Assembly: GCF_029227915.1 (NCBI RefSeq)
Contig: NC_079876.1
Coordinates: 9,116,001 to 9,180,000 of the forward strand
Length of the DNA: 64,000 nt
Direction of reading: 5' to 3'
From: Hydractinia symbiolongicarpus
Lineage: Eukaryota; Cnidaria; Hydrozoa; Anthoathecata; Hydractiniidae
In this document: positions 25,701 through 37,748 of the stretch, piece after piece
How the letters are laid out: every line of letters starts with the position of its first letter
How positions within the stretch are numbered: the first letter of the stretch is position 1
Position numbers and translations under genes: made by a program
Notes under the pieces: generated by a model
Databases searched by the model: none
What the model was told of the DNA's origin: nothing
Seen by the model: the letters and a program-made list of their open reading frames with translations, nothing else

Positions 25701-28700
25701 AATTGGACTCCAAGAAAAAACATTGTTCTTAATTTGACATGATTGCTGAAACTCAGCGACTACACTTGGCGCTGTGGTAGCGCTTCATTTAAGAATTTGG
25801 ATGAAAAAGTCATTTTTTTACTGTGGGACCAATCCTAGCCGTTGTTGCGCGCTGAAGAAATAGCGACAGTTTCAAAAACTACATTTCATTGACTTTTTAA
25901 CAGTATCAATCCGTTTGAGTTACAACGCTTGAGTCACATATTCCTACCAACATGTATTTCTTGATATTTTTCAGGTATTACTAAGTTGTATGGCTTTTAA
26001 CAGCGAAACGATTGACTGTGGGAATTAATTGAACTGAGTATGGACTGTGACCTTATAAATATGAAAGTGAGACAATTGGACTCTTAGAAATAACATTCTT
26101 CTTAATTTGACATGATTGCCGAAACTCAGCGATTACACTGGGCGCTGTGGTAGCGCTTCATTTAAGAATTAAGATGAAAAAGTCATTTTTTTACTGTGGG
26201 ACCAATCCTAGCCGTTATCGCGCGCTGAAGAAATAGCGACAGTTTCAAAAACTACATTTCATTGACTTTCTAACGGTGTCCGTACGTTTGAGTTACAACG
26301 GTTGCGTCACATATTCGTACCAACATGAATTTAGCGATATTTTTCCGATATTACTAGGTTGCATCGCCTTTAACAATGAAACGATTGACTGTGGGACTTA
26401 ATTGAACTAACTTTGGACTGTGACCTGATGAATGTGATAAATGAGACAATTGGACTCCAAGAAAAAACATTGTTCTTAATTTGACATGATTGCCGAAACT
26501 CAGCGACTACACTTGGCGCTGTGGTAGCGCTTCATTTAAGAATTTAGATGAAAAAGTCATTTTTTTACTGTGGGACCAATTCTAGCCGTTGTCGCGCGCT
26601 GAAGAAATAGCGACAGTTTCAAAAACTACATTTCATTGACTTTTTAACAGTATCAATCCGTTTGAGTTACAACGCTTGAGTCACATATTCCTACCAACAT
26701 GTATTTCTTGATATTTTTCAGGTATTACTAAGTTGTATGGCTTTTAACAGCGAAACGATTGACTGTGGGAATTAATTGAACTGAGTATGGACTGCGACCT
26801 TATAAATATGAAAGTGAGACAATTGGACTCTTAGAAATAACATTCTTCTTAATTTGACATGATTGCCGAAACTCAGCGATTACACTGGGCGCTGTGGTAG
26901 CGCTTCATTTAAGAATTAACATGAAAAGTCATTTTTTTACTGTGGGACCAATCCTAGCCGTTATCGCGCGCTGAAGAAATAGCGACAGTTTCAAAAACTA
27001 CATTTCATTGACTTTCTAACGGTGTCTGTACGTTTGAGTTACAACGGTTGCGTCACATATTCGTACCAACATGAATTTAGCGATATTTTTCTGATATTAC
27101 TAGGTTGCATCGCCTTTAACAATGAAACGATTGACTGTGGGACTTAATTGAACTAACTTTGGACTGTGACCTGATGAATGTGATAAATGAGACAATTGGA
27201 CTCCAAGAAAAAACATTGTTCTTAATTTGACATGATTGCCGAAACTCAGCGATTACACTGGGCGCTGTGGTAGCGCTTCATTTAAGAATTAAGATGAAAA
27301 AGTCATTTTTTTACTGTGGGACCAATCCTAGCCGCTATCGCGCGCTGAAGAAATAGCGACAGTTTCAAAAACTACATTTCATTGACTTTCTAACGGTGTC
27401 CGTACGTTTGAGTTACAACGGTTGCGTCACATATTCGTACCAACATGAATTTAGCGATATTTTTCTGATACTACTAGGTTGCATCGCCTTTAACAATGAA
27501 ACGATTGACTGTGGGACTTAATTGAACTAACTTTGGACTGTGACCTGATGAATGTGATAAATGAGACAATTGGACTCCAAGAAAAAACATTGTTCTTAAT
27601 TTGACATGATTGCCGAAACTCAGCGATTACACTGGGCGCTGTGGTAGCGCTTCATTTAAGAATTAAGATGAAAAAGTCATTTTTTTACTGTGGGACCAAT
27701 CCTAGCCGTTATCGCGCGCTGAAGAAATAGCGACAGTTTCAAAAACTACATTTCATTGACTTTCTAACGGTGTCCGTACGTTTGAGTTACAACGGTTGCG
27801 TCACATATTCGTACCAACATGAATTTAGCGATATTTTTCTGATATTACTAGGTTGCATCGCCTTTAACAATGAAACGATTGACTGTGGGACTTAATTGAA
27901 CTAACTTTGGACTGTGACCTGATGAATGTGATAAATGAGACAATTGGACTCCAAGAAAAAACATTGTTCTTAATTTGACATGATTGCCGAAACTCAGCGA
28001 TTACACTGGGCGCTGTGGTAGCGCTTCATTTAAGAATTAAGATGAAAAAGTCATTTTTTTACTGTGGGACCAATCCTAGCCGCTATCGCGCGCTGAAGAA
28101 ATAGCGACAGTTTCAAAAACTACATTTCATTGACTTTCTAACGGTGTCCGTACGTTTGAGTTACAACGGTTGCGTCACATATTCGTACCAACATGAATTT
28201 AGCGATATTTTTCTGATACTACTAGGTTGCATCGCCTTTAACAATGAAACGATTGACTGTGGGACTTAATTGAACTAACTTTGGACTGTGACCTGATGAA
28301 TGTGATAAATGAGACAATTGGACTCCAAGAAAAAACATTGTTCTTAATTTGACATGATTGCCGAAACTCAGCGATTACACTGGGCGCTGTGGTAGCGCTT
28401 CATTTAAGAATTAAGATGAAAAAGTCATTTTTTTACTGTGGGACCAATCCTAGCCGTTATCGCGCGCTGAAGAAATAGCGACAGTTTCAAAAACTACATT
28501 TCATTGACTTTTTAACAGTATCAATCCGTTTGAGTTACAACGCTTGAGTCACATATTTCTACCAACATGTATTTCTTGATATTTGTCAGGTATTACTAAG
28601 TTGTATGGCTTTTAACAGCGAAACGATTGACTGTGGGAATTAATTGAACTGAGTATGGACTGCGACCTTATAAATATGAAAGTGAGACAATTGGACTCTT

Positions 28701-28742
28701 AGAAATAACATTGTTCTTAATTTGACATGATTGCCGAAACTC
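22770..28742. repeat. Subarray II HOR, copy 2: 16 monomers, 5973 bp
   Basis: Class order is B A B B B' A B'' A' A B A B B B B A. The first 14 positions match copy 1 and the tail differs. After 27622, monomer 27996 is a repeat of monomer 27248 (both have CCGCTATCGCG and GATACTACTAGG), and a divergent class A monomer (28370, with CATATTTCTACC and GATATTTGTCAGG) follows. Copy 1 has A B B A' there instead. The next copy begins at 28743. Confidence 0.9.
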
Positions 28743-31500
28743 AGCGATTACACTGGGCGCTGTGGTAGCGCTTCATTTAAGAATTAAGATGAAAAAGTCA
28801 TTTTTTTACTGTGGGACCAATCCTAGCCGTTATCGCGCGCTGAAGAAATAGCGACAGTTTCAAAAACTACATTTCATTGACTTTCTAACGGTGTCCGTAC
28901 GTTTGAGTTACAACGGTTGCGTCACATATTCGTACCAACATGAATTTAGCGATATTTTTCTGATATTACTAGGTTGCATCGCCTTTAACAATGAAACGAT
29001 TGACTGTGGGACTTATTGAACTAACTTTGGACTGTGACCTGATGAATGTGATAAATGAGACAATTGGACTCCTAGAAAAAACATTGTTCTTAATTTGACA
29101 TGATTGCCGAAACTCAGCGACTACACTTGGCGCTGTGGTAGCGCTTCATTTAAGAATTAAGATGAAAAAGTCATTTTTTTACTGTGGGACCAATCCTAGC
29201 CGTTATCGCGCACTGAAGAAATAGCGACAGTTTCAAAAACTACATTTCATTGACTTTTTAACAGTATCAATCCGTTTGAGTTACAACGCTTGAGTCACAT
29301 ATTCCTACCAACATGTATTTCTTGATATTTTTCAGGTATTACTAAGTTGTATGGCTTTTAACAGCGAAACGATTGACTGTGGGAATTAATTGAACTGAGT
29401 ATGGACTGCGACCTTATAAATATGAAAGTGAGACAATTGGACTCTTAGAAATAACATTCTTCTTAATTTGACATGATTGCCGAAACTCAGCGATTACACT
29501 GGGAGCTGTTGTAGCGCTTCATTTAAGAATTAACATGAAAAGTCATTTTTTTACTGTGGGACCAATCCTAGCCGTTATCGCGCGCTGAAGAAATAGCGAC
29601 AGTTTCAAAAACTACATTTCATTGACTTTCTAACGGTGTCCGTACGTTTGAGTTACAACGGTTGCCTCACATATTCGTACCAACATGAATTTAGCGATAT
29701 TTTTCTGATATTACTAGGTTGCATCGCCTTTAACAATGAAACGATTGACTGTGGGACTTAATTGAACTAACTTTGGACTGTGACCTGATGAATGTGATAA
29801 ATGAGACAATTGGACTCCAAGAAAAAACATTGTTCTTAATTTGACATGATTGCCGAAACTCAGCGATTACACTGGGCGCTGTGGTAGCGCTTCATTTAAG
29901 AATTAAGATAAAAAAGTCATTTTTTTAGTGTGGGACCAATCCTAGCCGTTATCGCGCGCTGAAGAAATAGCGACAGTTTCAAAAACTACATTTCATTGAC
30001 TTTCTAACGGTGTCCGTACGTTTGAGTTACAACGGTTGCGTCACATATTCGTACCAACATGAATTTAGCGATATTTTTCTGATATTACTAGGTTGCATCG
30101 CCTTTAACAATGAAACGATTGACTGTGGGACTTATTGAACTAACTTTGGACTGTGACCTGATGAATGTGATAAATGAGACAATTGGACTCCAAGAAAAAA
30201 CATTGTTCTTAATTTGACATGATTGCCGAAACTCAGCGACTACACTTGGCGCTGTGGTAGCGCTTCATTTAAGAATTAACATGAAAAAGTTATTTTTTTA
30301 CTGTGGGACCAATCCTAACCGTTATCGCGCGCTGAAGAAATAGCGACAGTTTCAAAAACTACATTTCATTGACTTTCTAACGGTGTTAGTCCGTTTGAGT
30401 TTTAACGGTTGGGTCACATATTCGTACCAACATGAATTTAGCGATATTTTTCCGATATAACTAGGTTGCATTGCCTTTAACAATGAAACGATTGACTGTG
30501 GGACTTAATTGAACTAACTTTGGACTGTGACCTGATGAATGTGATAAATGAGACAAATGGACTCCAAGAAAAACATTGTTCTTAATTTGACATGATTGCC
30601 GAAACTCAGCGAATACACTTGGCGCTGTGGTAGCGCTTCATTTAAGAATTAAGATGAAAAAGTCATTTTTTTACTGTGGGACCAATCCTAGCTGTTATCG
30701 CGCGCTGAAGAAAGAGCGACAGTTTCAAAAACTACATTTCATTGACTTTTTAACAGTATCAATCCGTTTGAGTTACAACGCTTGAGTCACATATTCCTAC
30801 CAACATGTATTTCTTGATATTTTTCAGGTATTACTAAGTTGTATGGGTTTTAACAGCGAAACGATTGACTGTGGGAATTAATTGAACTGAGTATGGACTG
30901 TGACCTTATAAATATGAAAGTGAGACAATTGGACTCTTAGAAATAACATTCTTTTTAATTTGACATGATTGGCGAAACTCAGCGATTACACTGGGCGCTG
31001 TGGTAGCGCTTCATTCAAGAATTAAGATAAGAAAGCCATTTTTTTGCTGTGGGACCAATCCTAGCCTTTATTGCGCTCTGAAGAAATAGCGACAGTTTCA
31101 AAAACTACATTTCATTGACTTTCTAACGGTCTCCGTTCGTTTGAGTTACAACGGTTGCGTAACATATTCGTACCAACATGAATTTAGCGATATTTTTCTG
31201 ATATTACTAGGTTGCATCGCCTTTAACAATAAAACGATTGACTGTGGGACTTAATTGAACTAACTTTGGACTGTGACCTGATGAATGTGGTAAATGAGAC
31301 AATTGGACTCCAAGAAAAATCATTGTTCTTAATTTGACATGATTGCCGAAACTCAGCGACTACACTTGGCGCTGTGGTAGCGCTTCATTTAAGAATTAAG
31401 ATGAAAAAGTCATTTTTTACTGTGGGACCAATCCTAGCCGTTATAGCGCGCTGAAGAAATAGCGACAGTTTCAAAAACTACATTTCATTGACTTTTTAAC
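28743..31500. repeat. Subarray II HOR, copy 3: truncated (7 monomers and part of the next)
   Basis: Monomers 28743, 29116, 29489, 29862, 30235, 30608, 30981 and the first part of 31355 match copy 2 in order at an offset of 5972-5973 bp. The match includes the GCGAATACACTTGG monomer (30608) and the CGGTCTCCGTTCG monomer (30981). Copy 3 differs at more sites than copies 1 and 2 do from each other, for example TAGTGTGGGACC near 29926 and TTGCGCTCTG near 31071. The match ends inside monomer 31355, where CAGGTATTACCAAG replaces the CCGATATTACTAGG of copy 2. Confidence 0.85.
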
Positions 31501-34011
31501 AGTATCAATCCGTTTGAATTACAACGCTTGAGTCGCATATTCCTACCAACATGTATTTCTTGATATTTTTCAGGTATTACCAAGTTGTATGGCTTTTAAC
31601 AGCGAAACGATTGACTGTGGAATTAATTGAACTGAGTATGGACTGTGACCTTATAAATATGAAAGTGAGACAATGGAACTCTTAGAAATAACATTCTTCT
31701 TAATTTGACATGATTGCTGAAACTCAGCGATTACACTGGGCGCTGTGGTAGCGCTGCATTTAAGAATTAAGATGAAAAAGTCATTTTTTACTGTGGGACC
31801 AATCCTAGCCGTTATCGGGCGCTGAAGAAATAGCGACAGTTTCAAAAACTACATTTCATTGACTTTTTAACAGTATCAATCCGTTTGAGTTACAACGCTT
31901 GAGTCACATATTCCTACCAACATGTATTTCTTAATATTTTTCAGGTATTACTATGTTGTATGGCTTTTAACAGCGAAACGATTGACTGTGGGAATTATTT
32001 GAACTGAGTATGGAATGTGACCTTATAAACATGAAAGTGAGACAATTGGACTCCAAGAAAAAACATTGTTCTTAATTTGACATGATTGCCGAAACTCAGC
32101 GATTACACTGGGCGCTGTGGTAGCGCTTCATTTAAGAATTAAGATGAAAAAGTCATTTTTTTACTGTGGGACCAATCCTAGCCGTTATCGCGCGCTGAAG
32201 AAATAGCGACAGTTTCAAAAACTACATTTCATTGACTTTCTAACGGTGTCCGTACGTTTGAGTTACAACGGTTGCGTCACATATTCGTACCAACATGAAT
32301 TTAGCGATATTTTTCTGATATTACTAGGTTGCATCGCCTTTAACAATGAAACGATTGACTGTGGGACTTATTGAACTAACTTTGGACTGTGACCTGATGA
32401 ATGTGATAAATGAGACAATTGGACTCCAAGAAAAAACATTGTTCTTAATTTGACATGATTGCCGAAACTCAGCGACTACACTTGGCGCTGTGGTAGCGCT
32501 TCATTTAAGAATTAAGATGAAAAAGTCATTTTTTTACTGTGGGACCAATCCTAGCCGTTATCGCGCGCTGAAGAAATAGCGACAGTTTCAAAAACTACAT
32601 TTCATTGACTTTCTAACAGTGTTAGTCCGTTTGAGTTTTAACGGTTGGGTCACATATTCGTACCAACATGAATTTAGCGATATTTTTCCGATATAACTAG
32701 GTTGACTTTCTAACGGTGTCCGTACGTTTGAGTTACAACGGTTGCGTCACATATTCGTACCAACATGAATTTAGCGATATTTTTCTGATATTACTAGGTT
32801 GCATCGCCTTTAACAATGAAACGATTGACTGTGGGACTTATTGAACTAACTTTGGACTGTTACCTGATGAATGTGATAAATGAGACAATTGGACTCCAAG
32901 AAAAAACATTGTTCTTAATTTGACATGATTGCCGAAACTCAGCGACTACACTTGGCGCTGTGGTAGCGCTTCATTTAAGAATTAACATGAAAAAGTTATT
33001 TTTTTACTGTGGGACCAATCCTAACCGTTATCGCGCGCTGAAGAAATAGCGACAGTTTCAAAAACTACATTTCATTGACTTTCTAACAGTGTTAGTCCGT
33101 TTGAGTTTTAACGGTTGGGTCACATATTCGTACCAACATGAATTTAGCGATATTTTTCCGATATAACTAGGTTGCATTGCCTTTAACAATGAAACGATTG
33201 ACTGTGGGACTTAATTGAACTAACTTTGGACTGTGACCTGATGAATGTAGTAAATGAGACAATTGGACTCCAAGAAAAATCATTGTTCTTAATTTGACAT
33301 GATTGCCGAAACTCAGCGACTACACTTGGCGCTGTGGTAGCGCTTCATTTAAGAATTAAGATGAAAAAGTCATTTTTTACTGTGGGACCAATCCTAGCCG
33401 TTATAGCGCGCTGAAGAAATAGCGACAGTTTCAAAAACTACATTTCATTGACTTTTTAACAGTATCAATCCGTTTGAGTTACAACGCTTGAGTCACATAT
33501 TCCTACCAACATGTATTTCTTGATATTTTTCAGGTATTACCAAGTTGTATGGCTTTTAACAGCGAAACGATTGACTGTGGAATTAATTGAACTGAGTATG
33601 GACTGTGACCTTATAAATATGAAAGTGAGACAATGGAACTCTTAGAAATAACATTCTTCTTAATTTGACATGATTGCTGAAACTCAGCGATTACACTGGG
33701 CGCTGTGGTAGCGCTGCATTTAAGAATTAAGATGAAAAAGTCATTTTTTACTGTGGGACCAATCCTAGCCGTTATCGCTCGCTGAAGAAATAGCGACAGT
33801 TTCAAAAACTACATTTCATTGACTTTTTAACAGTATCAATCCGTTTGAGTTACAACGCTTGAGTCACATATTCCTACCAACATGTATTTCTTAATATTTT
33901 TCAGGTATTACTATGTTGTATGGCTTTTAACAGCGAAACGATTGACCGTGGGAATTATTTGAACTGAGTATGGACTGTGACCTTATAAACATGAAAGTGA
34001 GACAATTGGAC
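31280..34011. repeat. Local duplication at 1960-bp spacing around the 470-bp monomer
   Basis: The block 31280-32051 recurs at 33240-34011. Shared words are GAAAAATCATTG, TTATAGCGCGCTG, CAGGTATTACCAAG, GACAATGGAACTC, GCGCTGCATTTAAG, CTTAATATTTTTCAGG and TACTATGTTG. The 1960-bp spacing equals four ordinary monomers plus the 470-bp monomer. The copies differ at a handful of sites (TTTGAATTAC against TTTGAGTTAC, GTCGCATATTCC against GTCACATATTCC, ATCGGGCGC against ATCGCTCGC), so this duplication looks older than the main HOR copies. Confidence 0.82.
32471..32940. repeat. Aberrant 470-bp monomer with a 97-bp internal duplication
   Basis: The monomer runs normally to GATATAACTAGGTTG, ending at 32704. 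It then jumps back to ACTTTCTAACGGTG, which normally follows CATTG near offset 132, and runs through the same interval a second time. The excess over 373 bp is 97 bp. The only sequence shared at the join is TTG. The two passes are different subtypes: the first has AACAGTGTTAGTCC and GATATAACTAGG, the second GTCCGTACG and GATATTACTAGG. Two different monomers were therefore joined out of register. It is the only monomer in the window with such an addition. Confidence 0.9.
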
Positions 34012-34259
34012 TCTTAGAAATAAAATTTTTCTTAATTTGACATGATTGCCGAAACTCAGCGACTACACTTGGCGCTGTGGTAGCGCTTCATTTAAGAATT
34101 AACATGAAAAAGTCATTTTTTTACTGTGGGACCAATCCTAGCCGTTATCGCGCGCTGAAGAAATAGCGACAGTTTCAAAAACTACATTTCATTGACTTTC
34201 TAACGGTGTTAGTCCGTTTGAGTTTTAACGGTTGGGTCACATATTCGTACCAACATGAA

Positions 34260-34270
34260 TTTAGCAAAAT
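34260..34270. other. Sharp junction between subarrays II and III
   Basis: Monomer 34058 is subarray II type on the left (CACTTGGCGC, GGTGTTAGTCCG, GAGTTTTAACGGTTGGG, CATGAATTTAGC). From about 34266 it continues with AAAATTTATCTGACATTAC, GATTGTGACCTGATAAATG and TTGACGTGATTGCCGG, words found in subarrays I and III. The switch lies about 201-212 bp into the monomer. Confidence 0.75.
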
Positions 34271-34802
34271 TTATCTGACATTACTAGGTTGCATAGCTTT
34301 TAACAGTGAAACGATTGACTGTGGGACTTAATTGAACAACTTTGGATTGTGACCTGATAAATGTGATAAATGAGAAGATTGGACTCCAAAAAATAACATT
34401 CTTCTTAACTTGACGTGATTGCCGGACTCAGCGATTACACTGGGCGCTGTGGTAGCGCTTCATTTAAAAGTTTAGGTAAATAAGTCATTCTTTACTGTGG
34501 GACCAATCCTAGCTGTTATCGCGCGCTGAAGAAATAGCGACAGTTTCAAAAACTACATTTCATTGACTTTCCAACAGTATCAATCCGTTTGAGTTACAAT
34601 GGTTGAGTCATATATTCGTACCAACATGTATTTCTTGATATTTTTCAGGTATTACTAGGTTGTATGGCTTTTAACAGCGAAACAATTGACTGTGGGACTT
34701 AATTGAACTAACTTTTGACTGTGACCTGATAAATGTGATAAAGGAGACAATTGGACTCCAAGAAAAAACAATCTTCTTAATTTGACATCATTGCCGAAAC
34801 TC

Positions 34803-35162
34803 AGCGATTATTCTGGGCGCTGTGGTAGCGCTAAGATAAGAAAGTCATTTTTTACTGTGGGACCAATCCTAGCCGTTATCACGCGCTGAAGAAATAGCGA
34901 CAGTTTCAAAAACTACATTTCATTGACTTTCCAACGGTGTCAGTTCGTTTGATTTACAACGGTTGTGTCACATATTCGTACCAACATGAATTTAGCGATA
35001 TTTTTCCGATATTACTAGGTTGCATCGCCTTTTACAATGAAACAATTGACTGTGGGACTTAATTGAACTAACTTTGGACTGTGACCTGATGAATGTGATA
35101 AATGAGACAATTGGACTCCAAGAAATAACATTGTTCTTAATTTGACATGATTGCCGAAACTC
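34803..35162. repeat. 360-bp monomer with a 13-bp deletion (first of five)
   Basis: The region normally reading GCGCTTCATTTAAGAATTAAG is GCGCTAAG here, a 13-bp loss just after the conserved hairpin word. The same deletion occurs in monomers 35909-36268, 37389-37748, 48208-48567 and 49314-49673, all 360 bp long. The identical breakpoints indicate a single deletion that was then copied by the trimer and HOR amplifications. Confidence 0.9.
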
Positions 35163-37748
35163 AGCGACTACACTGGTCGCTGTGGTAGCGCTTCATTTAA
35201 GAATTAAGATGAAAAAGTCATTCCTTACTGTGGGACCAATCCTAGCTGTTATCACGCGCTGAAGAAATAGCGACAGTTTCAAAAACTACATTTCATTGAC
35301 TTTCCAACAGTATCAATCCGTTTGAGTTACAACGGTCGAGTCATATATTCGTACCAACATGTATTTCTTGATATTTTTCAGGTATTACTAGGTTGTATGG
35401 CTTTTAACAGCGAAACAATTGACTGTGGAACTTAATTGAACTAACTTTTGACTGTGACCTGATAAATGTGATAAATGAAAAAATTGGACTCCAAGAAATA
35501 GCATTCTTCTTAATTTGTCATGATTGCCTAAACTCAGCGATTACACTGGGCGCTGTTGTAGCGCTTCATTTAAAAATTTAAATTAATAAGTCTTTTTTTA
35601 CTGTGGGACCAATCCTAGCCGTTATTGCGCCCTGAAGAAATAGCGACAGTTTAAAAAACTTTATTTCATTGACTTTCTAACGGTGTCAGACCGTTTGAGT
35701 TACAACGGTTGCGTCACATATTCGTACCAACATGAATTTAGCGATATTTTTCGGTTATTACTAGGTTGCATCGCCTTTAACAATGAAACGATTGACTGTG
35801 GGACTTAATTGAACTAACTTTGGACTGTGACCTGATAAATGTGATAAAGGAGACAATTGGACTCCAAGAAAAAATAATCTTCTTAATTTGACATCATTGC
35901 CAAAACTCAGCGATTATACTGGGCGCTGTGGTAGCGCTAAGATAAGAAAGTCATTTTTTACTGTGGGACCAATCCTAGCCGTTATCACGCGCTGAAGAAA
36001 TAGCGACAGTTTCAAAAACTACATTTCATTGACTTTCCAACGGTGTCAGTCCGTTTGATTTACAACGGTTGGGTCACATATTCGTGCCAACATGTTTTTA
36101 GCGATATTTTTCCGATATTACTAGGTTGCATCGCCTTTAACAATGAAACAATTGACTGTGGGATTTAATTGAACTAACTTTGGACTGTGACCTAATGAAT
36201 GTGATCAATGAGACAATTGGACTCCAAGAAATAACATTGTTCTTAATTTGACATGATTGCCGAAACTCAGCGACTACACTGGTCGCAGTGGTAGCGCTTC
36301 ATTTAAGAATTAAGATGAAAAAGTCATTTTTTTACTGTGGGACCAATCCTAGCAGTTATCTCGAGCTGAAGAAGTAGCGACAGTTTCAAAAACTACATTT
36401 CATTGACATTCCAACGGTGTCAGTTCGTTTGATTTACAACGGTTGTGTCACATATTCGTACCAACATGTTTTTAGCGATATTTTTCCGATATTACTAGGT
36501 TGCATCGCCTTTTACAATGAAACAATTGACTGTGGGACTTAATTGAACTAACTTTGGACTGTGACCTGATGAATGTGATAAATGAGACAATTGGACTCCA
36601 AGAAATAACATTGTTCTTAATTTGACATGATTGCCGAAACTCAGCGACTACACTGGTCGCTGTGGTAGCGCTTCATTTAAGAATTAAGATGAAAAAGTCA
36701 TTCTTTACTGTAGGACCAATCCTAGCTGTTATCGCGCGCTGAAGAAATAGCGACAGTTTCAAAAACTACATTTCATTGACTTTCCAACAGTATCAATCCG
36801 TTTGAGTTACAACGGTCGAGTCATATATTCGTACCAACATGTATTTCTTGATATTTTTCAGGTATTACTAGGTTGTATGGCTTTTAACAGCGAAACAATT
36901 GACTGTGGAACTTAATTGAACTAACTTTTGACTGTGACCTGATAAATGTGATAAATGAAAAAATTGGACTCCAAGAAATAGCATTCTTCTTAATTTGTCA
37001 TGATTGCCTAAACTCAGCGATTACACTGGGCGCTGTTGTAGCGCGTCATTTAAAAATTTAAATTAATAAGTCTTTTTTTACTGTGGGACCAATCCTAGCC
37101 GTTATTGCGCCCTGAGGAAATAGCGACAGTTTAAAAAACTTTATTTCATTGACTTTCTAACGGTGTCAGACCGTTTGAGTTACAACGGTTGCGTCACATA
37201 TTCGTACCAACATGAATTTAGCGATATTTTTCGGTTATTACTAGGTTGCATCGCCTTTAACAATGAAACGATTGACTGTGGGACTTAATTGAACTAACTT
37301 TGGACTGTGACCTGATAAATGTGATAAAAGAGACAATTGGACTCCAAGAAAAAACAATCTTCTTAATTTGACATCATTGCCGAAACTCAGCGATTATACT
37401 GGGCGCTGTGGTAGCGCTAAGATAAGAAAGTCATTTTTTACTGTGGGACCAATCCTAGCCGTTATCACGCGCTGAAGAAATAGCGACAGTTTCAAAAACT
37501 ACATTTCATTGACTTTCCAACGGTGTCAGTCCGTTTGATTTACAACGGTTGGGTCACATATTCGTGCCAACATGTTTTTAGCGATATTTTTCCGATATTA
37601 CTAGGTTGCATCGCCTTTAACAATGAAACAATTGACTGTGGGATTTAATTGAACTAACTTTGGACTGTGACCTAATGAATGTGATCAATGAGACAATTGG
37701 ACTCCAAGAAATAACATTCTTCTTAATTTGACATGATTGCCGACACTC
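35163..37748. repeat. 1106-bp trimers in copy A
   Basis: 35163-36268 and 36643-37748 are each three monomers of 373, 373 and 360 bp, separated by the extra monomer 36269. Markers in order are AACGGTCGAGTCATATATTC (first), ACTTTATTTCATTGAC with TTTCGGTTATTAC (second) and GTAGCGCTAAGATAAG (third, carrying the 13-bp deletion). They differ at small sites, such as GCGCTTCATTT against GCGCGTCATTT and CTGAAGAAATAG against CTGAGGAAATAG. Confidence 0.85.
36269..36642. repeat. Extra monomer present only in HOR copy A
   Basis: Copy A reads 35909, 36269, 36643 where copy B reads 48208, 48568. Monomer 48208 is a chimera. Its left part, including CGTGCCAACATG, is that of 35909, and its right part, CGCCTTTTACAATG, is that of 36269. 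Copy B (or an ancestor) therefore lost one whole unit by in-register exchange with a crossover between about 48395 and 48433, or copy A gained one. The monomer also has a private ATTGACATTCC near 36403. Confidence 0.85.

Larger units (their letters stand above)
10456..34265. repeat. Subarray II: two-class (A/B) monomers with a long HOR
   Basis: Class A monomers read AACAGTATCAATCC, CTTGATATTTTTCAGG and CTTATAAATATGAAAG. Class B monomers read GTCCGTACG, AGCGATATTTTTCTGATATT and ATGAATGTGATAAATGAG. Starts are 10456, 10829, 11203, 11576, 11948, 12321, 12693, 13066, 13438, 13811, 14184, 14558, 14931, 15305, 15678, 16052, 16425, 16798, 17171, 17544, 17918, 18290, 18664, 19037, 19410, 19784, 20157, 20530, 20904, 21277, 21650, 22023, 22396, 22770, 23143, 23516, 23889, 24262, 24636, 25008, 25382, 25755, 26128, 26502, 26875, 27248, 27622, 27996, 28370, 28743, 29116, 29489, 29862, 30235, 30608, 30981, 31355, 31726, 32098, 32471 (470 bp), 32941, 33315, 33686 and 34058. 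The right edge is sharp. The left edge is gradual, because B-like monomers precede 10456. Confidence 0.9.

Noticed and set aside
31651-31845. Minus-strand open frame of 64 codons, repeated at 33611-33805
   Set aside because: Also a TTG-start frame within satellite, recurring at the 1960-bp local duplication spacing. It is the same monomer region as the 1736 frame, with no independent coding sign.
34803-35162. Mobile element insertion or excision footprint at the 360-bp monomers
   Set aside because: The change is a clean 13-bp loss with no target-site duplication or terminal repeats, and it is identical in all five copies.
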